Source of the DNA: Lachnospiraceae bacterium
GTDB lineage: Bacteria; Bacillota; Clostridia; Lachnospirales; Lachnospiraceae
Assembly (NCBI GenBank): GCA_021199655.1
Contig: JAJQHQ010000090.1
Location: 1-32,966, forward strand
DNA length: 32,966 nucleotides
Reading direction: 5' to 3'
The notes beneath the pieces were generated by a model. It made no database searches. It was not told the origin of the DNA and was given only the letters and a program-made list of their open reading frames with translations. Both the position numbers and the translations under genes were made by a program. Of the stretch, positions 14,535-23,499 are shown piece after piece (the first letter of the stretch is position 1; the number at the start of each line of letters is the position of its first letter).

Positions 14535-15183
14535 TACGATTGAGATGATTATTGAGGGCATTGGCGAGACCCTCTGGATGACCTGCATGTCGACCCTGTT
14601 TGGCTACATCATCGGCCTCCCGCTGGGAGTGCTGCTGACAGTGACCGGGGCGGACGGCATCAAAAAGAATCCGTTTATTTATAAAATTGTGGACGTGATT
14701 ACGAACCTGCTGCGGAGCGTGCCGTTCCTGATCCTGATGATCACGATCCGGCCGCTCACCCGTCTGATCGCCGGCAAGAGCTACGGTGCAACGGCGACGA
14801 TCGTGCCGCTGACTGTCGCGGCGGCTCCTTACATCGCCCGTATGGTCGAGTCTTCTTTAAAGGAAGTGGACCGCGGCGTGATCGAGGCGGCGCAGAGTAT
14901 GGGCGCAAGTGTCTGGGAGATTATCTGGAAGGTACTGCTTCCGGAAGGCCGCACATCTCTGGTTGTAAACGCGACGATCGCCATGAACACGATCCTCGGC
15001 TATTCCGCAATGTCCGGTGCCTGTGCGGGCGGCGGACTCGGCGATATCGCGCTGCGTTACGGCTACCAGCGCTGGATGCCGAAAATATTGATGATAACGG
15101 TTGTGCTGCTCGTGATCCTGGCGCAGCTGATTCAGATGATCGGGATGTTCTGTTCGAGGGTGATCGACCGCAGACGGACGTGA
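14521..15183 (+). CDS. metI: Methionine ABC transporter permease MetI
   Basis: A 220-residue permease with five membrane segments and the EAA loop EAAQSMGASVWEIIWKVLLPEG. The start at 14521 (MLDSSTIEMI) fits the family N-terminus, has a GAGGAG ribosome site inside metN and gives a 14-base overlap with metN; upstream in-frame codons lie wholly inside metN. It is the last gene of the operon. A structured RNA on the opposite strand begins just past the stop. Confidence 0.92.
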   Translation: MLDSSTIEMIIEGIGETLWMTCMSTLFGYIIGLPLGVLLTVTGADGIKKNPFIYKIVDVITNLLRSVPFLILMITIRPLTRLIAGKSYGATATIVPLTVAAAPYIARMVESSLKEVDRGVIEAAQSMGASVWEIIWKVLLPEGRTSLVVNATIAMNTILGYSAMSGACAGGGLGDIALRYGYQRWMPKILMITVVLLVILAQLIQMIGMFCSRVIDRRRT

Positions 15184-15194
15184 AAAATACTTAA

Positions 15195-15305
15195 CCGAAC
15201 GGCTATCCGGCAGGCGTAGCATACTCCTGCGTCTCTCGGGTTGCCCCTGTCCGTACCATCGGCGTGTGGTCGCTACGAATTTCACCACCTCGGATAGCCA
15301 TTCGG
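15195..15305 (-). ncRNA. Candidate structured RNA, partly 5S rRNA-like
   Basis: On the minus strand the ends form a 15-bp stem: CCGAA-T-GGCTATCCG with CGGATAGCC-G-TTCGG. The one non-Watson-Crick position is U-G in minus-strand RNA but C/A on the plus strand. Inside are GTGGT/ACCAC, a GGG-GCAA-CCC hairpin (a GNRA tetraloop only on the minus strand) and GCAGG.GTA-TGC-TAC.CCTGC. The strand ends in TTAAGTATTTTT, a terminator-like tail. The strings GCCGATGGTA and GAGAG..AGGA recall the 3' half of 5S rRNA and the length (111) is close, but a normal second domain is missing. It could be a degenerate 5S, another RNA class, or a terminator for the convergent genes. Confidence 0.5.
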
Positions 15306-15341
15306 GTAAAGCCTTATTAATTTATGTAGATTATATGGCAA

Positions 15342-15719
15342 TTATTCTTTTTTGTAAAGAGGCGTATTATTTCGCAATCTCTGTCGAAAACGTTTTTCAT
15401 TTTCACCAATTGCTGTTAATACAGATTTTTTATAGTTGGGATTATCTGTTGATACTGCTAAGCGTAAGACCACATTTATATATTTTTCTTCTTGCCTGAA
15501 TTTTTTGCATACAAGAGCCGTATTTGGCTTATCACGAAAGATATAATCCGGATTTTTTAGAATGTCTGCAAAATATTTCCCATACCTGTCGTAGAAATCC
15601 TGTCCGCGCCGATTAATGATATGTTCGACACGTTCATCTGTCAAGATGACTTCATCTGTAATAATGCCATTTGAAATACATTTGAACATCTCCAGATCAA
15701 TGCTTCCAATAATATGCAC
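15342..15719 (-). CDS. PBECR2-type nuclease-fold protein, stand-alone
   Basis: A 125-residue basic protein. The segments VILTDERVEHIINRRGQDFYDRYG, ILKNPDYIFRD, TALVCKKF and NVVLRLAVSTDNPNYKKSVLTAIGENEKRFRQRLRN match the PBECR2 (phage Barnase-EndoU-ColicinE5/RelE-like) nuclease pattern, usually found as a domain in phage proteins or toxins. The start is GTG at 15719 with AGAGG nine bases upstream; an in-frame ATG ten codons in is an alternative. No protein antitoxin is adjacent: a structured RNA follows within 40 bases on the same strand. RNase activity is inferred from the family. Confidence 0.75.
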   Translation of the reverse strand: MHIIGSIDLEMFKCISNGIITDEVILTDERVEHIINRRGQDFYDRYGKYFADILKNPDYIFRDKPNTALVCKKFRQEEKYINVVLRLAVSTDNPNYKKSVLTAIGENEKRFRQRLRNNTPLYKKE

Positions 15720-15751
15720 GGTCTATAACCTCTTTGTTGATTGATAAAAGG

Positions 15752-15780
15752 ATTATATCAGAAAACATAAGTTGCTACAA
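15752..15780 (-). promoter_or_regulatory. SigA-type promoter for the PBECR2 gene
   Basis: On the minus strand TTGTAG (15775-15780) is followed after 17 bases by a perfect TATAAT (15752-15757), 32 bases before the GTG start. Confidence 0.6.
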
Positions 15781-15864
15781 GAGTAAAATGGAAAAGTATG
15801 TTATAAATTTTATATAGATTTATCAGTTTTTTCATGATAAAATAAATCATCTTGTTTTTGATAG

Positions 15865-17713
15865 ATGGGAAACAACACTATGAAACACCGAAGATGGACC
15901 ATGCGGTCGGCAATCCTGATATCCTGCATAGCCTGTGTCCTGATCGCGCTTTTGCTGCAGACGTTTCTGTTTCAGCGCTCCCTTCGGCAGCAGATCCGCA
16001 CGGAAAGCGTGACGGAGAATGAGACGGCGCTTGGAAGGCTGCAGACAGATATCGCATCTTTTATTTTCAACTTCAAATCGGAAATGCTGACGACCTACAA
16101 TGAGAGTGACCTGATGGAAGGCTTGCGGGCTGCCGCGTCGGATGAGGACGCGGACCTGAAAGCCTTTTATTGGCGTACCTGGTATCTTGGGCGGAAGCGC
16201 TTTACGAGCGACGACCGGCTGCTTGCCATGTATCTTTATGATGCCAATGATAATCTGGTCAGTACCTACCGTTACAACTGTACGACCTTTCCCAGAAATA
16301 TTTACAATGCGGATTATGATATGAATACAGAGAGCGTCACGGAGTATCTTGAGAGTGACCGGAGCGATCTGCTGATCACGGGCTATTACAATCCGGATGA
16401 GGGTAAGAATGTCGTGCGTTTTGTTCTGAAACTGCATACGTATGACGAGGAACGGCTGGATCTCGGATATCTGGTCTGCGACATTGACGCGGCTGCGCTT
16501 GTCACAATCATGGAAAAGTATGTGGATGTGTCGCAGGTCTGCCTCTGGCTGCAACCGTTGGGAGACCGGGCTGTCGCTGTGACCGGAGACAGTTCGCAAG
16601 AACAGGTGAGTATGAGGGAAGAAGTCTCGGAGATCATAGAGAACTCCTATGAGGAAGTCAGTCTGGGAGATGAATATGAAAATTATTATCTGATCCAGGT
16701 GGGGCAGGAGGAATACAATCTTACAGCGTTTGCGCTGGTCTCTCAGTCTCTGATGACCGCGGCACAGCAGGCTCTGGTGAGGACCCTGATCGTGATCATG
16801 ATTCTGATGATCGCCGCTGTCGGTCTGTTCGTGATTGTTCTTACCGGCTGGCTGACAAAGCCGCTGGAGGAAATGCGAAACAGTATTGAGCGGATCAAAA
16901 ACGGGGAGACGGATCTGCGCGTACAGCCTGCAGGATGGTCGGAAGAGGTGGAAGTCCTTGGTACAGAGTTTAATGAGATGCTGGACCAGATCCAGGCGAT
17001 GGCACAGGAAGAATATAAGTACAAGCTGATGGTGGAACGGACGGAGTACAAAATGCTGCAGGCGCAGATCAATCCGCATTTTCTGTATAATACGCTGGAT
17101 ACCATGAGCGGGATCGCGAACGCACAGAACTGCCCCCCTGGTCAGCGGTCTGTGCAGCTCCCTGTCGGCTATTTTCCGTTACAGTCTGAATATGACGGAC
17201 GAGCTTTCAACGGTACAGCAGGAGATGGCGCATGTCCGGAACTATCTTTATGTGATGGATGTGCGCAATGGTTCATCGATTGCCTATGAATATCAGATTG
17301 ACAGCGATACGCTGAATCTTTCGCTGCCCAGGATCTGCCTGCAGCCGATCGTGGAAAACGCGATTACGCACGGACTGCGGAATGTGAGAAGAAAAGACAA
17401 ACGTCTGCGGATCAGCGCGAAACGCTCAGCCGGCAAACTGGTCGTAACCATCAGCGATAATGGAATCGGCATGAATGCCGATGAGATGAACCGGGCGCTG
17501 GAAGCGAACGATCCGAAACGTGTGGAGAGCGGTGTGTCAATCGGAATTCTGAATGTAAATGCGCGGTTGAAACGGCTGTTCGGAAGGATATATGGTCTGC
17601 GTATTGAGAGTGAACCGGGAGAGGGTACGACCGTGATTCTGATGGTTCCGGCGGTGGAGAGCGGAGGGAATCCGGCAGAGAAAAAACCGGACGAAAAAGA
17701 AATGACGGAATAA
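15865..17713 (+). pseudogene. YesM-type sensor histidine kinase, frameshifted
   Basis: Membrane segments near residues 13-33 and 303-330 flank an extracellular sensor region, followed by HAMP (LTKPLEEMRNSIERIKNG). H405 in QINPHFLYNTLDT is the phospho-acceptor region of the His_kinase family. After IANAQNC the frame breaks at a run of six Cs (17133-17138) and this frame stops at 17289. Removing one C restores CPLVSGLCSSLSAIFRYSLN, and the downstream frame supplies the N box PIVENAITHGL, G1 ISDNGIGM and G2 GIGILNVNARL. The repaired protein would be 615 residues. Start could be 15865 or 15880; neither has a strong ribosome site. Its partner is the AraC-type regulator that follows. A sequencing error, C-tract phase variation or true decay would all look like this. 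Confidence 0.85.
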
Positions 17714-17781
17714 AAAAGGAACAGGGAAAATAACAAAAGGTCTGACAACGAAGGAAGGCATGACAGAAAGAACAGCAGAGG

Positions 17782-17806
17782 TAACTGTGAAGGTACGGAA
17801 CAGTTA
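17782..17806 (+). repeat. 25-bp palindromic element, copy A5
   Basis: Arms TAACTGT / ACAGTTA around GAAGGTACGGA, in the orientation of the response-regulator gene and exactly 36 bases before its start codon, the same distance as copy A4 to metN. Confidence 0.78.
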
Positions 17807-17842
17807 TCAACGGAATTGAAACGAAGATAAGGAGATCGAGCT

Positions 17843-19546
17843 ATGAATTCGAGGATATACCGTGTGCTGGCGGCGGACGACGAATATTGGAGCCGTGAAA
17901 ATATTCGCAATCTGCTTCCGTGGGAAGAGTATTCTTTTGAGTTCCTGGAGCCTGCCTGTGATGGTGAGGAAGTACTGGAACGAATTCCGGAGGAACGGCC
18001 GGATATCATTCTGACGGATATCAACATGCCTTTTTTAAACGGTCTGGAGATGCTGGAGCGCATCCATACGGAGTATCCGGAGATCATTACGGTTGCGATC
18101 AGCGGCTATGATGATTTTCAAAAGGTGAAAGGTGTGTTTATCTCCGGAGGCATTGATTATCTGCTGAAGCCGGTCGGAAAGGAGGAACTGATCGCGGTTC
18201 TTACGAAAGCGCTCGGTATTCTGGAGGAGCGTGCGGCGAAAAAGGAACAGGACGAGAGTATCCGCCAGCAGGAATATCGTCTTTCCTCTTATCTGGAGGA
18301 CGGGGAATATTCGGCACTTTTATCGCAGAAGCTCTATGGCGGCGGAGATACGCAGCCGCATGTATCCAGTACGCGCACGTTTTCCGAGGTGGCTACGGTG
18401 ATGGTCAAATTTTACGATATCACGGAGATCGCTGCGGGCTGGAATCATGACGCGCTTAAGACTTCCTTCAATATAAAAAGCAGACTGCGGGATCTGTTTG
18501 GGGATACGGGGAAAACGGTGATCTTTAACTATCGCAATAAAATGTCGGAATTTCTCCTTGCGGGAGCGGCGGATGCACGAAAGCTGGAGCGGTTTGCTGT
18601 AAATGTTTTAAAGGAATTTCCGGTGGAAGAATACGGCCCTGTTTCGGTGGTATTGCATGAGCAGGCAAGCTCCCTTGACGACATTGGCACGATCTACCGG
18701 GAGATGATCGCGGCGCTGATGTCAAGACCGTTTGGTCGGTCGCATTCGATTCTGCACTGTATACAGAAAACGCAAAAGCCTGAGGAACGCGGGAATGATT
18801 TCCATATGGATTCCCGCACTGTGCCGCCCAAAGGGCAGACGCAGCCGGATGCAGGAAATGTGCAGGATGGGATATCCGCATGCAAGGGCGCCGATATCCG
18901 TCTGGAAGACGAATTGTCTCATCTTTTATCCGCAAAACAGAAGACGGCCGCGGAGCATCTGATCTTTGATACATCCGGCTTTGTTTCCTGTGAGGAGGAT
19001 GGCTGGACCTATCTGGATGTGAAACAGTATGTGGGACGGGTGACGAACATCCTTTATGGCTTCGTTCGGAACCAGATGCCGGAGCTGACCGCGCAGATTG
19101 AGGAGTCCATGGAAAACATTGATTATTATATGAAGTGCCTGGACGCGAAATCCGTGATTTCCTCCCTGCGGATTCTTCTTGGCAGCCTGTGGGCAAATGA
19201 CAGTCGGAAAGACAGCGATTCTGTGATGGCGCAGGTGGAGCACATTCATGCCTATATAGAAAAATCTTATTATGAAACGTTTACTCTGACATCGCTTGCG
19301 GAGCAGTACCATGTGGATGCCAGCTATCTCTCACGTACCTTTAGCAAGGCTTACGGGGAGACGATCACTGCGTTTCTGACCCGCACTCGTATGGAGCACG
19401 CGATCGAGCTGATGCGCGATCCGGACCGGAAGCTGGAGACGATTTCCATGCTGGTCGGCTATGACGATTACAATTATTTTAGCCGCGTGTTCCGCAAAAA
19501 GATGGGCGTCAGCCCGAGTGAGTATCGGGGGAAAATTCTTTGTTGA
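17843..19546 (+). CDS. YesN-type response regulator with AraC DNA-binding domain
   Basis: A 567-residue regulator. The receiver domain (1-120) has the acidic pair D12-D13, the phospho-acceptor D59 (ILTDINMP) and the lysine in DYLLKPVGK. Residues about 465-565 are a two-motif AraC domain (TLTSLAEQYHVDASYLSRTFSKAYG; ISMLVGYDDYNYFSRVFRKKMGVSPSEYR). The long middle part contains a hydrophilic insertion near 310-350 (QKTQKPEERGND...). AAGGAG lies nine bases before the ATG. It follows the frameshifted kinase and precedes a sugar-binding protein, so it probably activates that transporter operon when phosphorylated. Confidence 0.92.
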   Translation: MNSRIYRVLAADDEYWSRENIRNLLPWEEYSFEFLEPACDGEEVLERIPEERPDIILTDINMPFLNGLEMLERIHTEYPEIITVAISGYDDFQKVKGVFISGGIDYLLKPVGKEELIAVLTKALGILEERAAKKEQDESIRQQEYRLSSYLEDGEYSALLSQKLYGGGDTQPHVSSTRTFSEVATVMVKFYDITEIAAGWNHDALKTSFNIKSRLRDLFGDTGKTVIFNYRNKMSEFLLAGAADARKLERFAVNVLKEFPVEEYGPVSVVLHEQASSLDDIGTIYREMIAALMSRPFGRSHSILHCIQKTQKPEERGNDFHMDSRTVPPKGQTQPDAGNVQDGISACKGADIRLEDELSHLLSAKQKTAAEHLIFDTSGFVSCEEDGWTYLDVKQYVGRVTNILYGFVRNQMPELTAQIEESMENIDYYMKCLDAKSVISSLRILLGSLWANDSRKDSDSVMAQVEHIHAYIEKSYYETFTLTSLAEQYHVDASYLSRTFSKAYGETITAFLTRTRMEHAIELMRDPDRKLETISMLVGYDDYNYFSRVFRKKMGVSPSEYRGKILC

Positions 19547-19591
19547 CAGTTCAGAACAGGCCACAGACCATTATAAAGCTGTTCTGAACTG
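19547..19591 (+). terminator. 13-bp hairpin after the response regulator
   Basis: CAGTTCAGAACAG (19547-19559) and CTGTTCTGAACTG (19579-19591) are perfect inverted repeats with a 19-base loop, beginning the base after the stop codon. There is no T run. The remaining gap to 19726 holds a disrupted relative of the palindromic element (TAACTGTGAA at 19631, AGGTACCGAAC about 35 bases later) and the AAGGAGG site of the next gene. Confidence 0.55.
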
Positions 19592-19726
19592 GCTTACAAA
19601 AATTTAAGGGTAAATTCCGCAAATATGTCCTAACTGTGAAAAGCCGGATTATGATTTACTACAGGTACCGAACCGGGAACGTGAATCTATGATCCGGTTT
19701 TACAAATTTTAAGGAGGTTTTTCATT

Positions 19727-20869
19727 ATGAGAAAAACATGGAAGAAGCTTGTTGCGGCAACGGCAACAGCTGCAATGCTCGGCTCCAGCCTTGGCGCCGG
19801 CGCAGTTACGGTATCTGCGGCAGATGACATCACGATCGGCGTATCCATCTGGAGTTCCACGGACGTTCTGGGAAGCCAGTGCAAGGCGATTATCGACAAG
19901 GCTGCGGACGCTCTTGGCGTAAGCGTAATGTATGTAGACCAGGGCCACGTATCTGAGGAAGTTACCGCTTCTGTTGAGACACTCTGCGCGGCTGGCTGCG
20001 ACGGCATCATCATCTGCAATTCCGCAGATTCCGAGATGACATCCGCAATCCAGACCTGCGATGCATATGGCGTTTATCTGACTCAGTTCTTCCGCATCAT
20101 CTCCGAGGAGAACAGCCCGGAAGTATATCAGACCGCATGTGATTCTGAATACTACCTTGGCGCAGTTCATGAGGATGAGGTAACAAACGGCTACACTCTG
20201 GTAAATCTGCTTCTTGAAAACGGCGACAGATACATCGGTCTTGAGGCATGGACGGTAGGCGATGCGACATTCCAGCTCAGATGGCAGGGATATCAGCAGG
20301 CAATCGACGAGTGGAACGAGGCAAATCCGGATGATCAGGCATACATGACTGACCCGGTATACGCGAACACGTCCTCTGAGGAAGGCGCTTCCGTAGCCCT
20401 TTCTCTCGTAAACTCCAACCCGGATATGGACGCTCTGATCGTTGCAGGCGGCGGCGGTGACCCGCTCGTTGGTGCAATCGGCGCTCTGGCAAACGAAGGC
20501 CTGACCGGCGAGATCGACGTTGTTTCTACAGACTTCCTGGATGACCTGGCTGAGCAGCTGGAATCTGGCGGAATGTTTGCAGAGTCCGGCGGACATTTCT
20601 GCGATCCGCTGTTTGCGTTCCTGATGACCTACAACGCAATTCAGGGCAACTACACCAAGGAAGCAGGCACATTCGGATATGAGATCCTGTTCCCGTATCT
20701 GTACGTATCCTCCTCTGAGGACTATGCAAACTATGTGACCTACTTCGTAGATGACGATCCGTACACGGATGAAGAAATCGTTGAGATGGCAAGCTACAGT
20801 TTTGACGACCTGAATACCGCGGCGACATCGCTCTCCATTGAGGACGTGATTTCCCGTCACAGCAACTAA
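19727..20869 (+). CDS. Ribose-class (Peripla_BP_4) sugar-binding protein
   Basis: A 380-residue periplasmic-binding-type protein of the RbsB/Peripla_BP_4 class: the mature start ITIGVSIWSSTDVLGSQCKAIIDKAA and the CDGIIICNSADSEM segment are typical. Residues 1-32 are a signal peptide (site near VSAA) without a lipobox cysteine. AAGGAGG before the ATG and codon use suggest high expression. It is the receptor for the ABC system encoded by the next three genes and is probably controlled by the upstream two-component system. The sugar is unknown. Confidence 0.88.
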   Translation: MRKTWKKLVAATATAAMLGSSLGAGAVTVSAADDITIGVSIWSSTDVLGSQCKAIIDKAADALGVSVMYVDQGHVSEEVTASVETLCAAGCDGIIICNSADSEMTSAIQTCDAYGVYLTQFFRIISEENSPEVYQTACDSEYYLGAVHEDEVTNGYTLVNLLLENGDRYIGLEAWTVGDATFQLRWQGYQQAIDEWNEANPDDQAYMTDPVYANTSSEEGASVALSLVNSNPDMDALIVAGGGGDPLVGAIGALANEGLTGEIDVVSTDFLDDLAEQLESGGMFAESGGHFCDPLFAFLMTYNAIQGNYTKEAGTFGYEILFPYLYVSSSEDYANYVTYFVDDDPYTDEEIVEMASYSFDDLNTAATSLSIEDVISRHSN

Positions 20870-20933
20870 TGCAGACAGGAATATCGCAGAAGCGAAGATC
20901 TGAAATGATTTCGTTATAAGAAAATAAAGATGT

Positions 20934-20958
20934 ACAGGCACGCCTTGTGCGTGCCTGT
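20934..20958 (+). terminator. Intercistronic hairpin after the binding-protein gene
   Basis: ACAGGCACGC (20934-20943) pairs perfectly with GCGTGCCTGT (20949-20958), loop CTTGT, followed by only CTTG. It is the third such hairpin placed between a binding-protein gene and its transporter genes in this window. Confidence 0.6.
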
Positions 20959-21040
20959 CTTGCTGATGCGCAGGACTGGGCAGCGGGCAGGAGAAAATCA
21001 CTCTGCCCGATTGCGTTAACTTTTAAGGAGATTATGGATT

Positions 21041-21979
21041 ATGAAAAAACTGAAACAAAGCCAGTATTACGGAATCCTTCTGCTGCTCCTGATGCTTGTG
21101 GCTTTCTGGGCAGTCTTTAAAATCCTTGCGCCGGCTACTTTCGGCTCTCCGGACAAGCTGATGACGTACATGAAATCAGCGCTGATCTATGCGGTCGGCG
21201 GCTGCGGCCTGTATTTCATCTGCTCGATGGGACCGTTTGATATGAGTGTCGGCGCCAACATTGTTTTATCATCGATCATTGCCTGTAACATGAGCGAGCG
21301 CTTTGGCTATCTCGGTCTGGTGATCGCTCCGGTTATAGTCGGCACTATCATCGGCTTTATCAACGGAATGGTGTACATCAAGCTTCACATTTCCTCCCTG
21401 ATCGTTACGGTTGCGCTGTCTCTGATCTATGAGGCGCTGAGTGTGTACGCGACCAATGGCAAAAACGTGATCCTTTCCACGGATTACCGGGCGTTCGGCG
21501 ACTATCCGGCGAACCTGATCCTGGCTCTGGTGGCTTACCTGCTTTGTGCGTTTATTCTGAAATATACCAAGGTCGGCACCTATACCTACGCGATCGGCAG
21601 CAATGAGGTCGTGGCAAAGAATATGGGTGTCAACGTCGCGAAATATAAAGTTGTAGCGTTTACACTGGCAGGTATGTTTTTCGGCCTGCAGTCGATCCTG
21701 ACTATCAGCTTTGGTACTTCGATGACCTCGGCGACGAACCTTTCCTCCATGAGCCGGAACTTTACGCCTCTGATGGGTACGTTCTTCGGCCTGGCGTTCA
21801 AAAAATACGGCCATCCGGTCATCGCGATCGTGGTCGGTGAGATGATCATCCAGCTCATGTTCAACGGCTTCGTGGCACTGGGCGCTCCGACGACCATTCA
21901 GAACGTAGTGACCGGCGCGGCGTTGCTTCTGATCGTGACTCTGACAACCAAGCCGACCAAGGGCGCAGTGGTGAAATAA
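21041..21979 (+). CDS. Sugar ABC transporter permease, RbsC type (first of two)
   Basis: A 312-residue membrane protein of the BPD_transp_2 (RbsC/XylH) family with eight to ten hydrophobic segments. Typical features are GPFDMSVGANIVLSS near residue 68 (the family's DLSVG motif), a GFINGMVY segment and the ATNLSSMSRNFTPLMGTFFG region. AAGGAG lies ten bases before the ATG. It probably pairs with the second permease at 23500, as in LsrC/LsrD-type systems. Confidence 0.9.
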   Translation: MKKLKQSQYYGILLLLLMLVAFWAVFKILAPATFGSPDKLMTYMKSALIYAVGGCGLYFICSMGPFDMSVGANIVLSSIIACNMSERFGYLGLVIAPVIVGTIIGFINGMVYIKLHISSLIVTVALSLIYEALSVYATNGKNVILSTDYRAFGDYPANLILALVAYLLCAFILKYTKVGTYTYAIGSNEVVAKNMGVNVAKYKVVAFTLAGMFFGLQSILTISFGTSMTSATNLSSMSRNFTPLMGTFFGLAFKKYGHPVIAIVVGEMIIQLMFNGFVALGAPTTIQNVVTGAALLLIVTLTTKPTKGAVVK

Positions 21980-21990
21980 GGAGGACAATT

Positions 21991-23487
21991 ATGGGTGAAG
22001 TATTATTAAAGGCGGATAATATCGATAAGCATTTCGGAATTACGCATGCCCTGGATCATGTCTCCCTTACCTTTGGAAAAGGAGAGATCCATGCGCTGAT
22101 CGGTGAGAACGGTTCCGGAAAATCCACACTGACGTCCTGCCTGACCGGCATTTATCAGAAAGACTCCGGTACGTTTACTCTTGAAGGAAAAGAGATCACC
22201 GCGAAAAACCAGGTAGAGGCGAACCATCAGGGCGTGGCAATCGTCGTGCAGGAGATGGGTACGCTTTCCGGACTGACGGTGGCGGAAAATATTTTCCTCG
22301 GGAATGAGAATGATTTTATCAGCCACGGAATCAAGAACACTTCCGCGATGAATAAAAAGGCGCAGGAATATCTGAACAGCTACGGGTTTAATTACATAGA
22401 CGCGACTCGCTCGATTGATGATTACAATTTCGAGGAGAGAAAGCTGATCGAGATCGTGAAGTCGACCTATTTCAATCCTAAGGTACTGGTAGTGGATGAG
22501 ACGACGACTGCGCTCGGACAGAAAGGCCGTGAGGAGCTGTTCAAGGTCATGCATAAGATGCGTGACGAGGGCAACTGCGTTATCTTTATTTCCCATGATC
22601 TGGAAGAAGTCATTGAGCAGGCCGACAACATCAGCGTCCTGCGCGACGGCGTGATGATCGGCTCTATCTCCAAAGCAGAGGCGACGACGGACAAGCTCAA
22701 ACAGATGATGGTCGGCCGTGAGATCGGTGAAAATTATTACCGCACGGACTATGGCGAGAAGATTTCCGATGAGGTCGTGATCTCCGTGAAAAATGTGACG
22801 GTAAAGGGCCAGATCGAGGATTTGTCTCTGGAGCTGCATAAGGGTGAGATCCTCGGCATCGGCGGTCTTTCTGAATGTGGTATGCATGAGGTTGGAAAAG
22901 CAATTTTCGGTGCTTCCTATTTCAGGGAAGGCTCTGTGACGCTCGGCGACGGCACCCCGATCAACTCCATTCCGGACGCCATCAAACACAGCATGGCTTA
23001 CGCGTCGAAGGACAGAGATAATGAATCCCTTGTTATCAACGATACCATCGGTGAGAACATTTGCCTTCCGTCCCTGGAGGATCTGAAGAAGAACGGAATC
23101 CTGCGGAGTAAGAACATGAAAGCATTTGCGGAGAAATATGCGGCGCAGATGAGTACCAAGATGACGGGCGTGGATCAGTTCGTATCCGCTCTTTCCGGCG
23201 GCAACAAGCAGAAAGTTGTGCTGGCGCGCTGGATCGGCAAGGACTCCGATCTGATCATTTTGGACTCCCCGACTCGAGGCATTGACGTCAAGGTCAAGGC
23301 GGACATCTATGCGATGATGAACGATATGCGCAAAAACGGAAAATCCATTATTATGATTTCCGAGGAAATCATGGAACTGTTGGGTATGGCAGACCGGATC
23401 CTGATCATGAAGGACGGAAAGATCAATGGCGAATTCTTCCGCTCGGAGTCTCTGAAAGATACGGATCTGATCAATAACATGATTTAA
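21991..23487 (+). CDS. Sugar ABC transporter ATPase with two ABC domains, RbsA/XylG type
   Basis: A 498-residue tandem ATPase. The first domain has Walker A GENGSGKST (38-46) and Walker B VLVVDETTTAL (E170), but its signature is degenerate (YNFEERKLIEIVKS instead of LSxxxxQ). The second has no normal P-loop (GIGGLSECGMHE, usual for this class), a good signature LSGGNKQK (401-408) and LIILDSPTRGID, where serine replaces the glutamate of the common DEPTRG. So each composite site may be only partly active. The ribosome site AAGGAGG overlaps the upstream stop codon region. Confidence 0.92.
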   Translation: MGEVLLKADNIDKHFGITHALDHVSLTFGKGEIHALIGENGSGKSTLTSCLTGIYQKDSGTFTLEGKEITAKNQVEANHQGVAIVVQEMGTLSGLTVAENIFLGNENDFISHGIKNTSAMNKKAQEYLNSYGFNYIDATRSIDDYNFEERKLIEIVKSTYFNPKVLVVDETTTALGQKGREELFKVMHKMRDEGNCVIFISHDLEEVIEQADNISVLRDGVMIGSISKAEATTDKLKQMMVGREIGENYYRTDYGEKISDEVVISVKNVTVKGQIEDLSLELHKGEILGIGGLSECGMHEVGKAIFGASYFREGSVTLGDGTPINSIPDAIKHSMAYASKDRDNESLVINDTIGENICLPSLEDLKKNGILRSKNMKAFAEKYAAQMSTKMTGVDQFVSALSGGNKQKVVLARWIGKDSDLIILDSPTRGIDVKVKADIYAMMNDMRKNGKSIIMISEEIMELLGMADRILIMKDGKINGEFFRSESLKDTDLINNMI

Positions 23488-23499
23488 GGGGGTAAGCTA

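Noticed and set aside
15847-17079. Long minus-strand reading frame opposite the sensor kinase
   Set aside because: It lies fully antisense to a clear conserved kinase, has no ribosome site and reads as low-complexity His/Arg/Leu protein; it results from codon bias of the real gene.
19709-21001. 430-codon minus-strand reading frame opposite the binding-protein gene
   Set aside because: Antisense to a recognised binding protein with signal peptide and ribosome site; no family similarity seen in the minus-strand product.
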